A stretch of DNA of 64,000 nt. Origin: Drosophila persimilis. Taxonomy: Eukaryota > Arthropoda > Insecta > Diptera > Drosophilidae. The notes below the pieces were generated by a model, which saw only the letters and a program-made list of their open reading frames with translations, was not told the DNA's origin and did not search any database. Of the stretch, positions 44,991 through 56,999 are shown piece after piece. The translations under genes were made by a program, and so were the position numbers. Each line of letters begins with the position of its first letter. Within the stretch, counting starts at the first letter, position 1. The stretch covers positions 3,038,001-3,102,000 of the forward strand of contig NW_020825298.1 in the NCBI RefSeq assembly GCF_003286085.1, written 5' to 3'.

Positions 44991-47612
44991 AAACAAATAG
45001 ATGAATGCAAATTCCAATAGGAAATATAAGTTTCTGAGGCGGTTCGAGTCCCCACTACCCTTTTGAAGCTCATTCTTTTTTGTACACTATTTATTTCCAT
45101 CCCGCTAATACCCTCCCTCCAATGGATACAGCCCATCGCATTTGTTCACACCGACCCAAATGATTTATTTAAAGAAAAGCCACAAACACTCTGGGCTCAC
45201 ACACACACACAAACACCCAATGATACCCACACAAAAGGACAGGGGGTGGGGAAAAAAAAAGAAAAAAGCATTTTCCTCTTAATGTTATTTAGGACTTGCT
45301 GGCGTTTTCGCTTTTGATGGGTCTCGAAAAAATTTAAATTTTTAATGCCATTTCGGCGTAATTTGGCAGTTCGTTAGGCCTGTTAAGGAGGCAATCGCAG
45401 AGCCATGCACAGCCACACCCACCCACCCACACTCACGTGGTAGTAGTAGACCCATAAATATGAATAACAACAAAAGCCTGGTCCTGGTCCTGGCCCTGGT
45501 CCTGCTCCTTCTCCTTCTCCCCTTCCCCGTGTGTGTGTCTCATATGACACATCGTTACGCTTTGTTAATGGACTCTGTGCCGCGCCTAAACAATGAGAAG
45601 GGGACTTAAGATCTAAGGACCTCCACAAGGAGAGGAGAGAGGAGAGCGGAGCGAACATCTCAGCTGGAAAAGCACATCAAATTACAATTAATTATTTAAA
45701 TAATGTTAATTTGCATGCATTTCAAGGATGATGACAAAATTTACTCAATTACTCGAACACTGAGACTGCAAGGCAGTTTTGCTAAATTTCATTGTGAAAT
45801 AATGTATTTTTAAACTGTATACAAATTTAATTTACATTCAAAATTGTTGTGCTTTTTTCAGACATTTTTTTATGCATTTAAGCTCATATTTTTTTGAGTT
45901 TATTTATCTTAAGGATGAAAAAGATAACAATAATTCAAAATATATTTGAATTCAATATTTATTGGTAATTTTTTAATCAAAATTTAAATATAATTATGAT
46001 AAAAATACAAAAAAATTATTATATATCAAGTTTTATATACAAATTTAGGCAAAACATTTATTTTCAATTTTTTTAGTAATGGTATTTATAATAAAAATTA
46101 ATATATAAACAAATTTTTTTTATTTGTATCTTAAAAATTGGTTCTAATAATTTAAAAAAATTCAGAAAATACCTAATTCATATTTCTTTAATTTTTTTGT
46201 TTAATTTATAATTGAGACGGTCCCTGTTTTTTGCCCAATAATTATTTTCCCACTGAGTTGTCCACTGTTTAATTTTTTATTTAGTTAAACCCAGAGCTAA
46301 AGCTTGATTCTCGCTCTGTCTGTCTGTGGGGCAGCACAAACACACTCACCTGATCAAATACGCCAAACATTTGGGAATGTCTGCCCCACAGACCCTGCCA
46401 CAGTGCTCCCCGCCCGCCCGTTCCGCCCCCTCCTGATTGGTGGAATCTAAAATGTAACTTTAAACTGCCTGAAGCCTGAAGCCTGGTAGAGGAATGGCAA
46501 CAACATCAAACACTTGGCTCCCAGCGTCAGTTCGAAAACTGCATGACATGCGTGTGTTTGCTTTGCGTTAATGAAGTTGTGCCCTGGCTGAGGGGGAGGG
46601 GGGGAGCAAGCGAGAGGGAGACACACTGAAATGGTGCTCCCCAAAAGCCAAACGGGCGACTGGTGTGGGTGTCTACGCATGCAGACAGCTTAGCGCGTCA
46701 TCAGAGTCCTGGCTGGGCGCGGGACGGGGGGCGGTGGGGGGGGCGGGTAGTCTGGTAAAGGTAAATGGTAACTGTAACGTTAATACCGTTGCACACGAAG
46801 CGCAAATGAAATGAAATGGGAGGCAGGCAGACAGACAGACAGAGATATCCATAGAGCTTGGCACTCCCTCCATCTCTCCCTCCGCCCCCCTCTCAGGCAT
46901 CAGCCATCAACGTCGGAGCGGTGTGTCTTCTATGCAATTAGTGCTTTTGTTGATTATGTGGAAAATATGTGTATTACTGGGGATTTTCGCTCCAGAGTTT
47001 TTCAAGGCAAAAAAGCATCCACCCAACGAGAAGATACATCTGCATCTCTCCTTTTGTATGGGAAGATTCAATCGGATCCAACTGTATCCCAAAAATTTGG
47101 TATCTTCTAGTCGAAACTCTTTTTTTTTGCTGCTTTTTCTGGGGTTTTCGTTGTTAAGGCAAAAACTTTGGTCGTTAACATTGGGATTTTCGCTTAATTA
47201 AACTGAAATACAGAAAAGCACAGCTCAAAATGTTTAAATATTAATGCGGATGAAGCCAGAGATGAAAAGAGATACTTTGTGAGGGGAAGAGGTATCCGAG
47301 TATCGTTGGACAGATGCAGGGTAGAGAAATAATCTCAAATAATATATTTCCCCTATGAAAATTTCAAAATATTCCACATATCCCCCTCCCTTCTTTTTGC
47401 CACAAATTCCGCACATTTCCCTCCAATTACCCCCCACTTATCATAGCCCAGAACCCTCATCAAAATGATCTATAAGGCCAATCATTCGCATGGCCCAAAC
47501 ACAACAAATATTTTAGGAAATTGTTCAAAGAAAAAACATATTTAGAAATATTGAAAAAATACAAAAGAAAAGCGGAAAAACAGTGAAAATCGGAAAAAGA
47601 AAATGGGTTGAA

Positions 47613-47685
47613 GGGGAAAACCAGTTAAGGGCGCAGAAAAGAAAATGTTGTGTGGGGAGGGAAAACCAGTTAAGGGCGCAGAAAA
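47613..47685. repeat. Direct repeat of 27 bp
   Basis: GGGAAAACCAGTTAAGGGCG followed by CAGAAAA occurs twice with an offset of 45 bp, in non-coding AT-rich sequence. Confidence 0.75.
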
Positions 47686-48747
47686 AAATGGGAAAACATT
47701 AAACAGATTTAAGCAAATTTGTTTTGGTGCGTGTGCCATCAATAACATTGGCAGCATATTTGACTTTCCACCGCTTCCGGGCCCCAACCCCCAACCCCCA
47801 CCGCCTCCACTCTTTAGAGGGTGGCTTGCCAAAAGGGTTGGCAGCACCCCCGGCCCGACCGAAACCTCACTTTCGCTGGCTATCTGACTTTGGCTAATGT
47901 TTGCCGTTCTCCGACTTCAGTTTCATGCAAATGTGCTCCATTTTCCTGTGTACGCCCCCCCTCTCTCCTCTCCCCCGCACCGCGGCGCCCTGTCAGAGGC
48001 GAGGCTCTCAAATTGCCCGAAAAAGTATGCAACACTTGACAGTCTCTGGCAGGGACGTGGCCTGGGCTAATTTTCTGTTTCCTTTGGCCTCGACTTGGGT
48101 TGCATGTAATTTGCAGATCGATAAGCCACGGAATACCCTGCCAGAGGGCATGCAACACTTGGGACTACTTTCTGTGGGAGCCCTTAGACCATTTTATCCC
48201 ATTTAATCACACATTCTACACCTTCTAAGGCTGCCATTGCCCTTCAAAGAGTATCCTGCGTCTTCGACTCCTTAGCTGGGGCCTTTCTTTGCCTTCTTTG
48301 AGCTTTGTTTTTGCCACATTTTTGCATGAAAATCACGAAGTTGATGTCAAAAAAACATTTTCATACTTTATCGAATTTCTCTTTCGGCCCGAACCACTCA
48401 AAAGTATTACCACAATGGGCGGGGGCGTGTGGGTGGGGGCGTGGTGCCTGGTTGCGGTGCAAACAATTTTCAAAGTTGTCAATAAAGAAAAAAGAAAAAA
48501 GACGGATTCCAGGCAAAGGCAGAAAACATTCTGCGGCTCACGCAAATGTCACATGCAGGGCCATTGGAGCGACAAACGACAAAGGATTGACATACGAAAG
48601 GTATTCCCGAACTCAATTTCTGTGGGCAAATCAATCCAAAGGCTGCTTCGGAGAAGGAAAAGCCACCAATTTAATATTAAATATGAAAGAAAACCCCCCT
48701 CGAAAGTAGCCTCCGCTTCATAATTCATTGGCTGGTAAATAAATGAG

Positions 48748-48785
48748 GCTTGGAGCCTTGGAGCCTTGGAGCCCTGGAGCCTTGC
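48748..48785. repeat. (TTGGAGCC)n short tandem repeat
   Basis: Five units of eight bases with one substitution. Confidence 0.8.
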
Positions 48786-50156
48786 TGCATTTTAAGTAGA
48801 TTTGTTTTTAAGTCGCTGGCAATTTAAAATGTAAATAGCCGGCAATTAGCTGCGAAACATGGCCGGGCATATGCACACAAGTACATAAATATATACGCAC
48901 ACAGACCACACCCACGGGCCACCCACGGGCCACCCACAGGCCACCCACTCGCCCGGCAGTGCAGTTAGTTTTTACCTTCTGTCACCTGGCATCAATGCCC
49001 CAGATGCCCCAGGCTGTGGCGCCACACCGGCCCTGCCCAACGAAGCAGCGAACCAACAATGCAGGCAGCCAAGTGGGAGAGCTCAACAATCGTTGTGGGG
49101 GGGCCCACCGCCAGTCCCCGTCCCATTGTGCCTTTGGCCAGGACCTCCCATTGTTGGCCACTTTTTTTCGCTCTCACTGTGCTCTGCGGACGAGTGGTGT
49201 GTGTGTGCAGAGGCCCGATGCATGTGCCATTGTTGAAAGTGATGCCTGCGCCACGGACCGACTCCGACTTGTTGCCACATCATCATCACCATCACCATCG
49301 TCCTTATCCGCATCATCCTCGCCTGCCTCGTCCAGCACTTGCCTTGTAATGAGTTTGCCATTTTACTCTCATTTTATTTTATTTATTTGTCCGCGCTTTG
49401 TTTCAGCGAGCAGGCAACGAATTCTTGACTGCATTTTAAATTCAAATTAAATAATGATTTAAGTGCCCCAAGAGGCTCCAGGGGCAGGTGCCGCTTTGTC
49501 GAGGCTTTAAGCAGAGCCCCGTGGTAGGCACTGGCTCTGAAGGGGGGTCTATGGGAGGGAAATCAGCACATAAAATATTTAAAATAAAATAAAATACAGA
49601 GCCCCAGACCATGTAGGCGATACCAAAGGTATTTATCGGTGGAGAAAGAGTGCCTATCGGTTGGTAATCACTTCTCGAAGAGAGCTTCGAGGCAAGGAAT
49701 CATTTTTACTAGTAGAGAGACGGACTCCCGCTTGTCTCTTACAATATTCTGTGCCCCAAGAGGATTTGCAAAGGGTCCAGGCGCTTGCACTGAGCCTCAG
49801 GTTCCTCTTTGTCGGCGGAAGGCATAGGCGAGGCTTTAAGCAATATTCAATACTCTCTTTCAGTAGGGAAGGCTTCATCGAAAACCCATACCAGGCACAA
49901 TCGGACACCCTTCCAAAGGCTTCAAAGGCGGTCTGGCCAAGAATCCGCTGTACAGGAAATGGTTTTGGTGGAAGCTGCAGCCGCCGGCCACTGGCCCTGC
50001 CCCCTACAGGGCGCCTCGAAAGCCATGGGTGCCAGACTTTGGCCTTTCCTCGACTGCAGGAGCCTTCCGAACGAAGAGGATCCTTAAAACTTGTCAACAC
50101 TTTAATAATTTATAATTTAAGGGCTTTACATTGCATAGACACACGAGATTTGCGAT

Positions 50157-51179
50157 TCAAGCGATGAAAGCAGCCGCTTTGGACACGATTTTGCCCCGAC
50201 ACACGGGGCATGTGGCGGCAATGCGGGGCGAGCAGTCCTCGCAGAGACACACGTGGCCGCAGGGCAGTAGAATGATCTCCTTGGGGTTTGTGGCGCAGAC
50301 AACGCACAGCTGATCGTCCGACAGTGGGGCGGCGGGACGACTGCGGGCACGGCGTTCGCGACGCTCTCTCTCCAGGCGGCTGTGTATGCGCGCCTCCTCC
50401 TTCTGCTGCCTCTTCTTGCGATACAACTTCTTGGCCAAGAGGCCGATCAGGAAGCCTGAGACGGCGCCGCAAAGAGCAATCTTGAGGATCATGGGCCACT
50501 TGGCAGCCTCGAACCGCTGGATGAGGCCGGATTTTGTGGCGGTGGTCAGAAAGAGGCCCGCCTCAGGGGATGGCTGCATGCGCAACGACCCTCCAACCAG
50601 CTGCAGCCTTCCGATGGCCGTCAGGGAGCTGCCGTCGCGCAGGACCTCCTCCGTGGTCTGGAGGCCCCTTTGCCGTATGCCAGTGAAGAATCCCAGGATC
50701 AGGTCATGGAAGGAGGGTGTAGAGAGCTTGTAGTGGTCGTAGACAACGTCCACGTCGAGCACAGCTGCGCCCAGGGCGTCCACAATCTCCACGCCGTGCT
50801 GCTGGCTGCGCAGCTCGAAGGGCATCTCGTTGGCGGATCTGAACAGGAGCTTGCGATGCTCCATCCAGAAGCCGGTAAAGCCCCGGGCCACCCGGTGCTC
50901 CTGGAGCTTCAAAATCTGCAGCACACCGCTGACACCCGGAGCCAGCGCACTGCGCAGGGGCACGCCCCTGGGCGTGACAGTGCCCCGGATCTCCGCATAG
51001 ACCGGCAGACCCTCGGCCTGTCGGCGTTCCACAATGCCTTTGAGATCTCCATCGATGCTGTAGTGCGGCGCAGTCTTCAAGAGTCCTACCACCCTCCTGT
51101 TGTGCACATATTCGCGCACGCAGAGGCCGAAAATTAATAAATCCACGCCGAGGGCCACAGATTCGTTTAGGATATCCAT
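50157..51179 (-). CDS. Mul1/MULAN-type mitochondrial E3 ubiquitin ligase, 340 aa, intronless
   Basis: An uninterrupted frame with the full MUL1 architecture. There is an N-terminal membrane segment (about residues 6-25) and a GIDE/BAM domain (about 60-225, with GTVTPRGVPLRS and QRGLQTTEEVL). A second membrane segment lies at about 229-253, a basic linker follows, and the C-terminus is a C3HC4 RING (Cys292, 295, 307, His309, Cys313, 316, 324, 327). Family members sit in the mitochondrial outer membrane, ubiquitinate or SUMOylate fission/fusion factors and act parallel to PINK1/Parkin. From memory, D. melanogaster Mul1 is on 3L, a different Muller element, so an uncut frame here suggests a retrocopy that has kept every domain. 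The start ATG gives the usual family length. Confidence 0.85.
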   Translation of the reverse strand: MDILNESVALGVDLLIFGLCVREYVHNRRVVGLLKTAPHYSIDGDLKGIVERRQAEGLPVYAEIRGTVTPRGVPLRSALAPGVSGVLQILKLQEHRVARGFTGFWMEHRKLLFRSANEMPFELRSQQHGVEIVDALGAAVLDVDVVYDHYKLSTPSFHDLILGFFTGIRQRGLQTTEEVLRDGSSLTAIGRLQLVGGSLRMQPSPEAGLFLTTATKSGLIQRFEAAKWPMILKIALCGAVSGFLIGLLAKKLYRKKRQQKEEARIHSRLERERRERRARSRPAAPLSDDQLCVVCATNPKEIILLPCGHVCLCEDCSPRIAATCPVCRGKIVSKAAAFIA

Positions 51180-51289
51180 TTTGGGATTTAATTTTTACTC
51201 TATTTCGGTTTAATACTACTGGCTACCTGGGATCTACAGCTCTCTCTCAGCACTGAACGAACAGATTGACATTATTTTGGAGGGTAAAT

Positions 51290-54200
51290 GAATCAATTTT
51301 TGACAGGATTGCCTTTTTCTTTGTTGGAATATTTCTTAAAAATGGGGGAAAAAAATGATATATATGATAATAAAGACATTCTTAAGACTATCGGGCACTA
51401 CCGGTGTTTAACATACGGTCCCTCGCACCTCCTGGAACCTCCTGGAACCTCCTCGTACCCCCAAAGCTCATCCAAAACCCTTTATTTCGATGGCCCACAT
51501 TAATTGTGTATTTTATTTGCCAATTGATTGAAACACCATGGCCTTAGCTCTCATTCCATCGAAACCAGTTTCTCCCTTATGATTCCCAAGTGCCATTTCC
51601 ACAGGCACAGAGACAGGCACTCCTTATTCCTACAATTCCCAAGTAGAGTTTCCCTCTGAACAGAGGTCTTTTTTCCCATTCAAATCCAAGTTTAGAACCA
51701 ATAAAAATTCTCATAGGAGCTCCCAATTGGAGTATCCCGTTTCAGTGTTTTTTACGTGTCTACGACTGGAGTCTTCGAAACATCACGTTTTATTATTTTA
51801 GCACTAGCTTAAAGGACAGTCTTAGAATTTTTCAATCGATTTTGTATTTTACATGAAGTTTGCAGAACAGATCCCATAGCGGTCTCGGAAGTAGCAATTT
51901 TGGTTCGGTTTTTATGTTTTTGACATAATTGAACCCATTCTTTATGAAATCACTCGGAGCACACCTAGTTTTACCAATTTTCTCATTTATTTTCATCTTT
52001 GATGGACCTACTTTCTGCGATTTTTCGACCTTTGAAAAGGACTTAATATAACCCAAATTTCTTTCTAATAATAAAGATACTCGAAATGATTTTTGAGAAT
52101 TATTTCAATGTCCAGAAGAAACAACCTCAAAAAAAAAAAAAATTTGTATGTGATTTTTATTTGTTTAGAACGGAAATTTGAGTTATTTTAATTAAATTTG
52201 TTTCCTTAATTTCCTTTAAGAAATATTGCTAATATATATTTTTTAATTTATGCTAAATTGAATAAAGATTTTTATGAAAATTAAAATCCACCGTTTTCTT
52301 TGGCTTGTGCCGAAAATATTAGTGTCTTAATTCGGGGACTATATTCTTCCCCATATTTCCCCCTAATCAAATCCAGCACCTTCACGGCCTTCCAATACAT
52401 TCCATTTGGTAAGCCCTCCTTCATTTCCGGCTGGGAACAACCCACAATGACCCAATTTGGGTCTGTAAGCCGTAAATGCGTTTATTCATTCGCAAACTAC
52501 GCAATTGTTGGGGTGCTCGAGGGCAAGAACCTTGCTGGCATGCAGCCCAAAGGCGATAGAAATGCGAGTACTCCACGGCCAGGGGGGAGACAGGGGCGGG
52601 GGAGACGATAGAGCGAGAGGGAGAGACAGTTGGGATGGACAGTTGGTGGCAAAAGGCAGAAATCAAATTACAATTTCAATATGCGATGCGTACTAAATGT
52701 CTGCTGGTGTCAGTTTTGGCTTTCAATGTGCAACTGCCACTGCCACTGCCACAGCCACATGCAACATGCAACTTTCAGCTTGATGTTTACAGTTTATAGA
52801 TGTGTGTTTCCCCCCTCTGCGACTGTCCGTCCGGCCGTCCGTCTGTCTCTACGAGTATATCGAGTGTGCGGAGTCCATGGATAGTGCGCTGGAGAGTGTT
52901 CGTCTGTTTCTGGCTGCTACATTTTGATTTGGTGCCACACAAAATGGATTTCTTGCCTGTCCATTCAAAACATTTCTATGCGGAGCCACAGTTATCCAGA
53001 GATGGGCACGTGAGGCACCAAACTGGGGGACTTCTAAAAGATATGGGGGGTCTCTCCACAGGACTCGAAGGGCCTGGAAAGTGGTCACATTTCCAGAGTC
53101 CAAGGAATTCCAGGTGATCAGGGGAAACGGGTCTCTAAAGGCCTGGAAAGTGCCAGATTTTCACCATCCAAGGAATCCCAGGTGTCCTAGGGTTGTATCT
53201 CAACACTCTCTATAAGAATCAGCTAACAATTAGGTCTCAATGAAGCTCCTATTCCCCAAAACCATCCCCCAAGCCAGCATACCTCTCCCTCTCTGGTTGA
53301 AACTCTTCATTTTTGTTCCCAAATGCCTCTCCCAATCCACATACCATCTCTATCCTGCTCTTTCCCCTCCAGAATCTCCTCCACCTATCGCGTATCGTGT
53401 ATCTATCGCCATCCCACTGCCATCCCTAATCTCCAATACAGTTTACGTTTGCATTTTGTGTGTCAGAGAGTGCTCGGCCCTCTCGCTCTCTCTGTCACGT
53501 AATAGAATTTATCACATTTTAACTGTGTGACAGGAGCCACAGTCCGGCAGCTCCTGCCACAGCCCCTGCCCCTGCCCCTGCTCCTGCTCCTGCTCCACTG
53601 GGAGCTGCCACTGCGTGTGGCAGTCGTAGTCATGCATCGCAAATGCCATTCAATTCGGTATGATGCAAGGCAAAGTGTCACAGATATTGATTTGCCGCAT
53701 AAATAATGCAGGGCCAACAAGTGTGCGGGCTTGTTTATTCATTACATGATTTATTCAGGCATCCGATGCTCCAATTAAAAGCATTTTTACATACTCCCCC
53801 CCGACTCCCCCCGGGACCCTGCCCCTCCTCAGCGATTAAGGATAAGCCAGAAAACTTTGCCACCGCTAAACGACTCCAGACGCCGATTATTAAATTAAAA
53901 CGTGCGCGAAAAACTTGTAAAACCCCCGCAAAAGATGACAAAACTTTTCAGTCTCTCCCTCTGAGGTTATACCCTTTCGAAGAGCAGAGCATTAAGCCCC
54001 AAAAGATCGACCTACATGGACCCCAAGCCCTAGACCTCTCAGGGTATCCCAAGCTTCGTTTTCTTCTCGTTTTCTTGTAATTTAATTCCCTTTTTTCTGC
54101 AACGCATAATTTATTATCTGCTGCACCAAAAATTTGTCACATGGGATAAATAATAAGAGCAAAAGTTTGTCCGCGCAGAAAAAACGCTGAACAGCGGATG

Positions 54201-56225
54201 GCAGCCATAGGATTTGTGGCATTGCTGGGGCAGATTACTCATACTGAAATGGCTCAAAAAAGCATACCAAAAAGACTCACAATTTCTTATAAAAGAGCGA
54301 CCAGACGAGCGTGAAATTAGAGCCTGGCTCTGGCTCTGGATCTGGCTGATGAGGCGTGGGAGTGGGCGAGGCAATGAGGGGTATAATGATTTTGGGACTA
54401 AAGGAGGGGCTTTTGTACAGCGATATGTAGAATTCTTTTTCATTTGTCTTCTAAGGGGATTTATGGGCATTCGAAGGTAAATAAGAGACCAAATTTTGGA
54501 ATACTTTGACAAAAGGGCAACAAAAAAGGTATGCCCCTCTCATTGGACACTTGGAAACTGCTAGGATCAGTCGAAAATCACTCATATGGGCCGTACCTCG
54601 TGCCTTTTTCCCTTGCCCGAACCCGCAAACGTCTCACCAGTCGGTGGTAGTGGAGTCTTTCTTCCTTAGAGAGGATCTAAATGGCTTTGAGTCTAAACAT
54701 TCCCCTAGGGCTAAATCGTACTCGTTGCGGGGGTTCGCGTCCTCGCTATGGTTCAAAGCCCTCGCTACTTCTCAGGCGAGTAAAGCGAATGGCTTTCGTG
54801 GGCCTTGAACAAAGCTTCTTTTGCCGTCTTTCTCCCAAAAAGTAACGACGCAGTTACATTCCCACGGAATGGTATGGAAGCTGGTTGCTTTGTTTAGAGG
54901 TTCATTATGAGGTCCGTTCCTCATCTATCGATCTAGAAACCTATCGGCCCTGTCCTGCAAGACTTTCTCTGTCTTTTGGCGGCCTCCAAGAAGTTCTGGG
55001 GCTAATCTTAGGGGCATTGCCTCTCCTTATTACTCGTTTTGTGCCATCATTAAACATTTCCTGAATACCAAGCACTGGCGGGCCAAGTTAATGCGATTTT
55101 CTTTCCCCCCCACCCACCACCCGCCACAACTTTTAACCTTCCTTCGCTCCCTTGGGTGGTTCGCCTCTTTCTGTCATTGAATCGATGCCGATGCCAACTC
55201 AATCCGATATACCTTATCGAGCATCGATACCCCCCGCCGCCGGAATGATTGCTGAACTGTTCTTCCAATGCAATGCCCCAACCTCCCCCCCCACCCCACG
55301 CTTTGATTGACTTGCAACATTTTCCAAATCCCCCAAGAGCCCCCCACGACAACAACAACAACGAGAAGTGGAGTACCTCAAGGAGCTTTGCACTTGGCAC
55401 AAAACTCACTTAAACTTTGCAATCATGATAGGACGTAATGTTAGATTTCCATTTATATAGAGAGCCCGCCCCGGCACCCCCCCCGCCACAGCCCCCAAAA
55501 CGAGTGTGAAAGGTGCAACTTTCAGGGCGGGGGAGGGGCCTGGCGGGGTGTTGCCATGGGGCTGCCATGGGGCTCCGATTCCACTCAAATAGTAACTAAA
55601 CGCAGTCGAGCACAAAGCGCTTTTTGCGGGCAATGGCAAATAACCTTAAGGTTAAGATTACAAGGTAATTTGATTCAATTCCAGCGATAGGCGTGCCAAG
55701 GCAGCGGCCCGAGATGCCAGCGGAGATGAAGATTGGAAATGGGAGTGCCAGCGGGAGGGGGAGTGCCAGCGGGTGGGGGAGTGGGATTTCCCGGTGCCGG
55801 TGTCGGGCCAATTTCCCCCCCGAATAGATGACAGTGTCAAGATAAGGACTGTTGCAGCTCTGGGCCTCGGGCCCAGGACTTTTCCCATCTCCAAGCAGGA
55901 GGAAAATGTCTCCTTTTTTTTGGGTTTTCTTGGCTGTTGTTTTGTTTATCAGTTTGTGTATAAATTTGCCTTTCGCTTGACATATTTAGTGGCCTCTGAG
56001 AGACCTGCAGGATCTTCAGTTGTACTCCATTAAAAGGCCGAAATCAAGGGATTAAGATGCCTAGAGGATTGCGGGGGAAAGTGGCCTCTAAGCACAGATA
56101 AAATAGCGATTAAAGAGGCAGATACTTAGGGATTACAGCCTTCCCATAGAGGAAACCAATCCCACGTTTTGGAATGCTCTCAAAATACTTTTATGAAACA
56201 ATTAAACATCTCTACCGTCTCCCCC
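51290..56225. other. Non-coding stretch
   Basis: No recognised gene. Present are AT-rich sequence at 51780-52290, a (CCCTG)n/(CTCCTG)n tract at about 53560-53596, an imperfect tandem duplication at 53046-53190 and several open but unrecognised frames near 54500-54830. Confidence 0.4.
53046..53190. repeat. Imperfect tandem duplication of about 75 bp
   Basis: Two blocks share GGGTCTCT, AAGG.CTGGAAAGTG and CCAAGGAAT.CCAGGTG in the same order, offset by about 80 bp. Confidence 0.6.
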
Positions 56226-56230
56226 TCCCC

Positions 56231-56925
56231 TCAATCCCCCACACCATACAACATCTTCATCAATTCGGGGACATATTCGTCCCACTTCGACTGGAGGATA
56301 TTCCCGGCCACTGGGGAGCCCATCTCGTATTTCTGCGTGAACTTTGACACATCGAAATTGCTGTGCCCCTCGGCGTTGCCCAGCTCCAGGGGCTTCTCGT
56401 CAAAGTCCAGTCGGTCCGACTGCTGGTAGACGAGGATCAGGTACCGCTGCAGACCGCTGTCCCGGGGCGGCAGGGGCCCAAAGTAGTCCGATATGGGCTG
56501 GCCCTTCGTCACGTCCAGCCCGGGCACATTCACCACCAGCCAGTGGAGCCACGAGCGGTACATGGGGTTCTGGCGGTTGGGGGCATCGGGGCAGATCATC
56601 ATGACCGTGTAGAAGGCCTCGGGATCCGCATTCCAGTCGAGTTTCGGCTGGAACTTCAGCTCTTTGGGGGTATACGTCTTGCCCTCCTCAATGTCGATGG
56701 CGTTGTCGTATTTCACCTGCCATTTTCAAGAGCCCATCAAGGCACTGCCCAGGACAATCTGTGGCTTGGACTCACCCTCAGCAGATCCTTGGGTGCCTCG
56801 TCGAGGATCTCCGGCATCACCTCCATCTCCCGCATGATCCGCCGCACATTCAGCTCGTTCTCCTCCTGGCTCTGGCTGTGGCTCCACAGAGCCACGAACA
56901 ACAGACCCCAGCAAAGCAATTTCAT
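56231..56925 (-). CDS. a5: Antennal protein 5-like secreted PEBP-family protein, 211 aa
   Basis: Minus-strand exons 56925-56776 and 56716-56231; a 59-nt intron with GT..AG ends, phase 0. Residues 1-20 are a signal peptide. The PEBP fold is marked by VMMICPDAPNRQNPMYRSW, LHWLVVNVPG and GPLPPRDSGLQRYLILVY, matching the ligand-pocket blocks of phosphatidylethanolamine-binding proteins. Secreted PEBPs such as a5 are expressed in insect antennae and are thought to bind small hydrophobic or phosphorylated ligands; function here is inferred. Several PEBP paralogs exist in flies. a5 is preferred for the signal peptide and for company with NLaz and Cdlc2. A TATA box lies 40 bp upstream. Confidence 0.85.
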
Positions 56926-56964
56926 GGCTCGAAACTCCACAGAGTGGGTTGTGGGCCTCCCTTT

Positions 56965-56973
56965 CTTTATATA
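56965..56973 (-). promoter_or_regulatory. a5: TATA box of a5
   Basis: TATATAAAG on the minus strand, 40 bp upstream of the start codon, implying a very short 5' UTR. Confidence 0.6.
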
Positions 56974-56999
56974 CCCGATTCGGCAGTAGATCAAATATA

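Larger units (their letters stand above)
38700..50100. other. Long non-coding stretch with coding-like fragments and many simple repeats
   Basis: No recognised gene. (GT)n/(AC)n tracts lie at 40698-40722, 41537-41560 and 42633-42671. Poly-C lies at 41875-41892. A (TTGGAGCC)n tract lies at 48748-48785, CCACCCACGGG units at 48907-48948, and direct repeats of 27 bp at 47613 and 47659. Very AT-rich DNA occupies 45660-46300. Coding-like short frames are listed separately. Confidence 0.4.

Noticed and set aside
45041..45060. Intact tRNA on the plus strand ending at the B-box and T run
   Set aside because: The T-stem does not pair and no acceptor or A-box is found upstream.
48289..48723. 144-codon frame
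   Set aside because: No ATG start, a second frame is open over the same bases, and no recognisable protein; probably composition.
54506..54808. 100-codon frame and similar open stretches at 385-747 and 49661-50167
   Set aside because: I suspected a shared repeat or gene family, but by eye I could not align them with confidence and none shows a domain.
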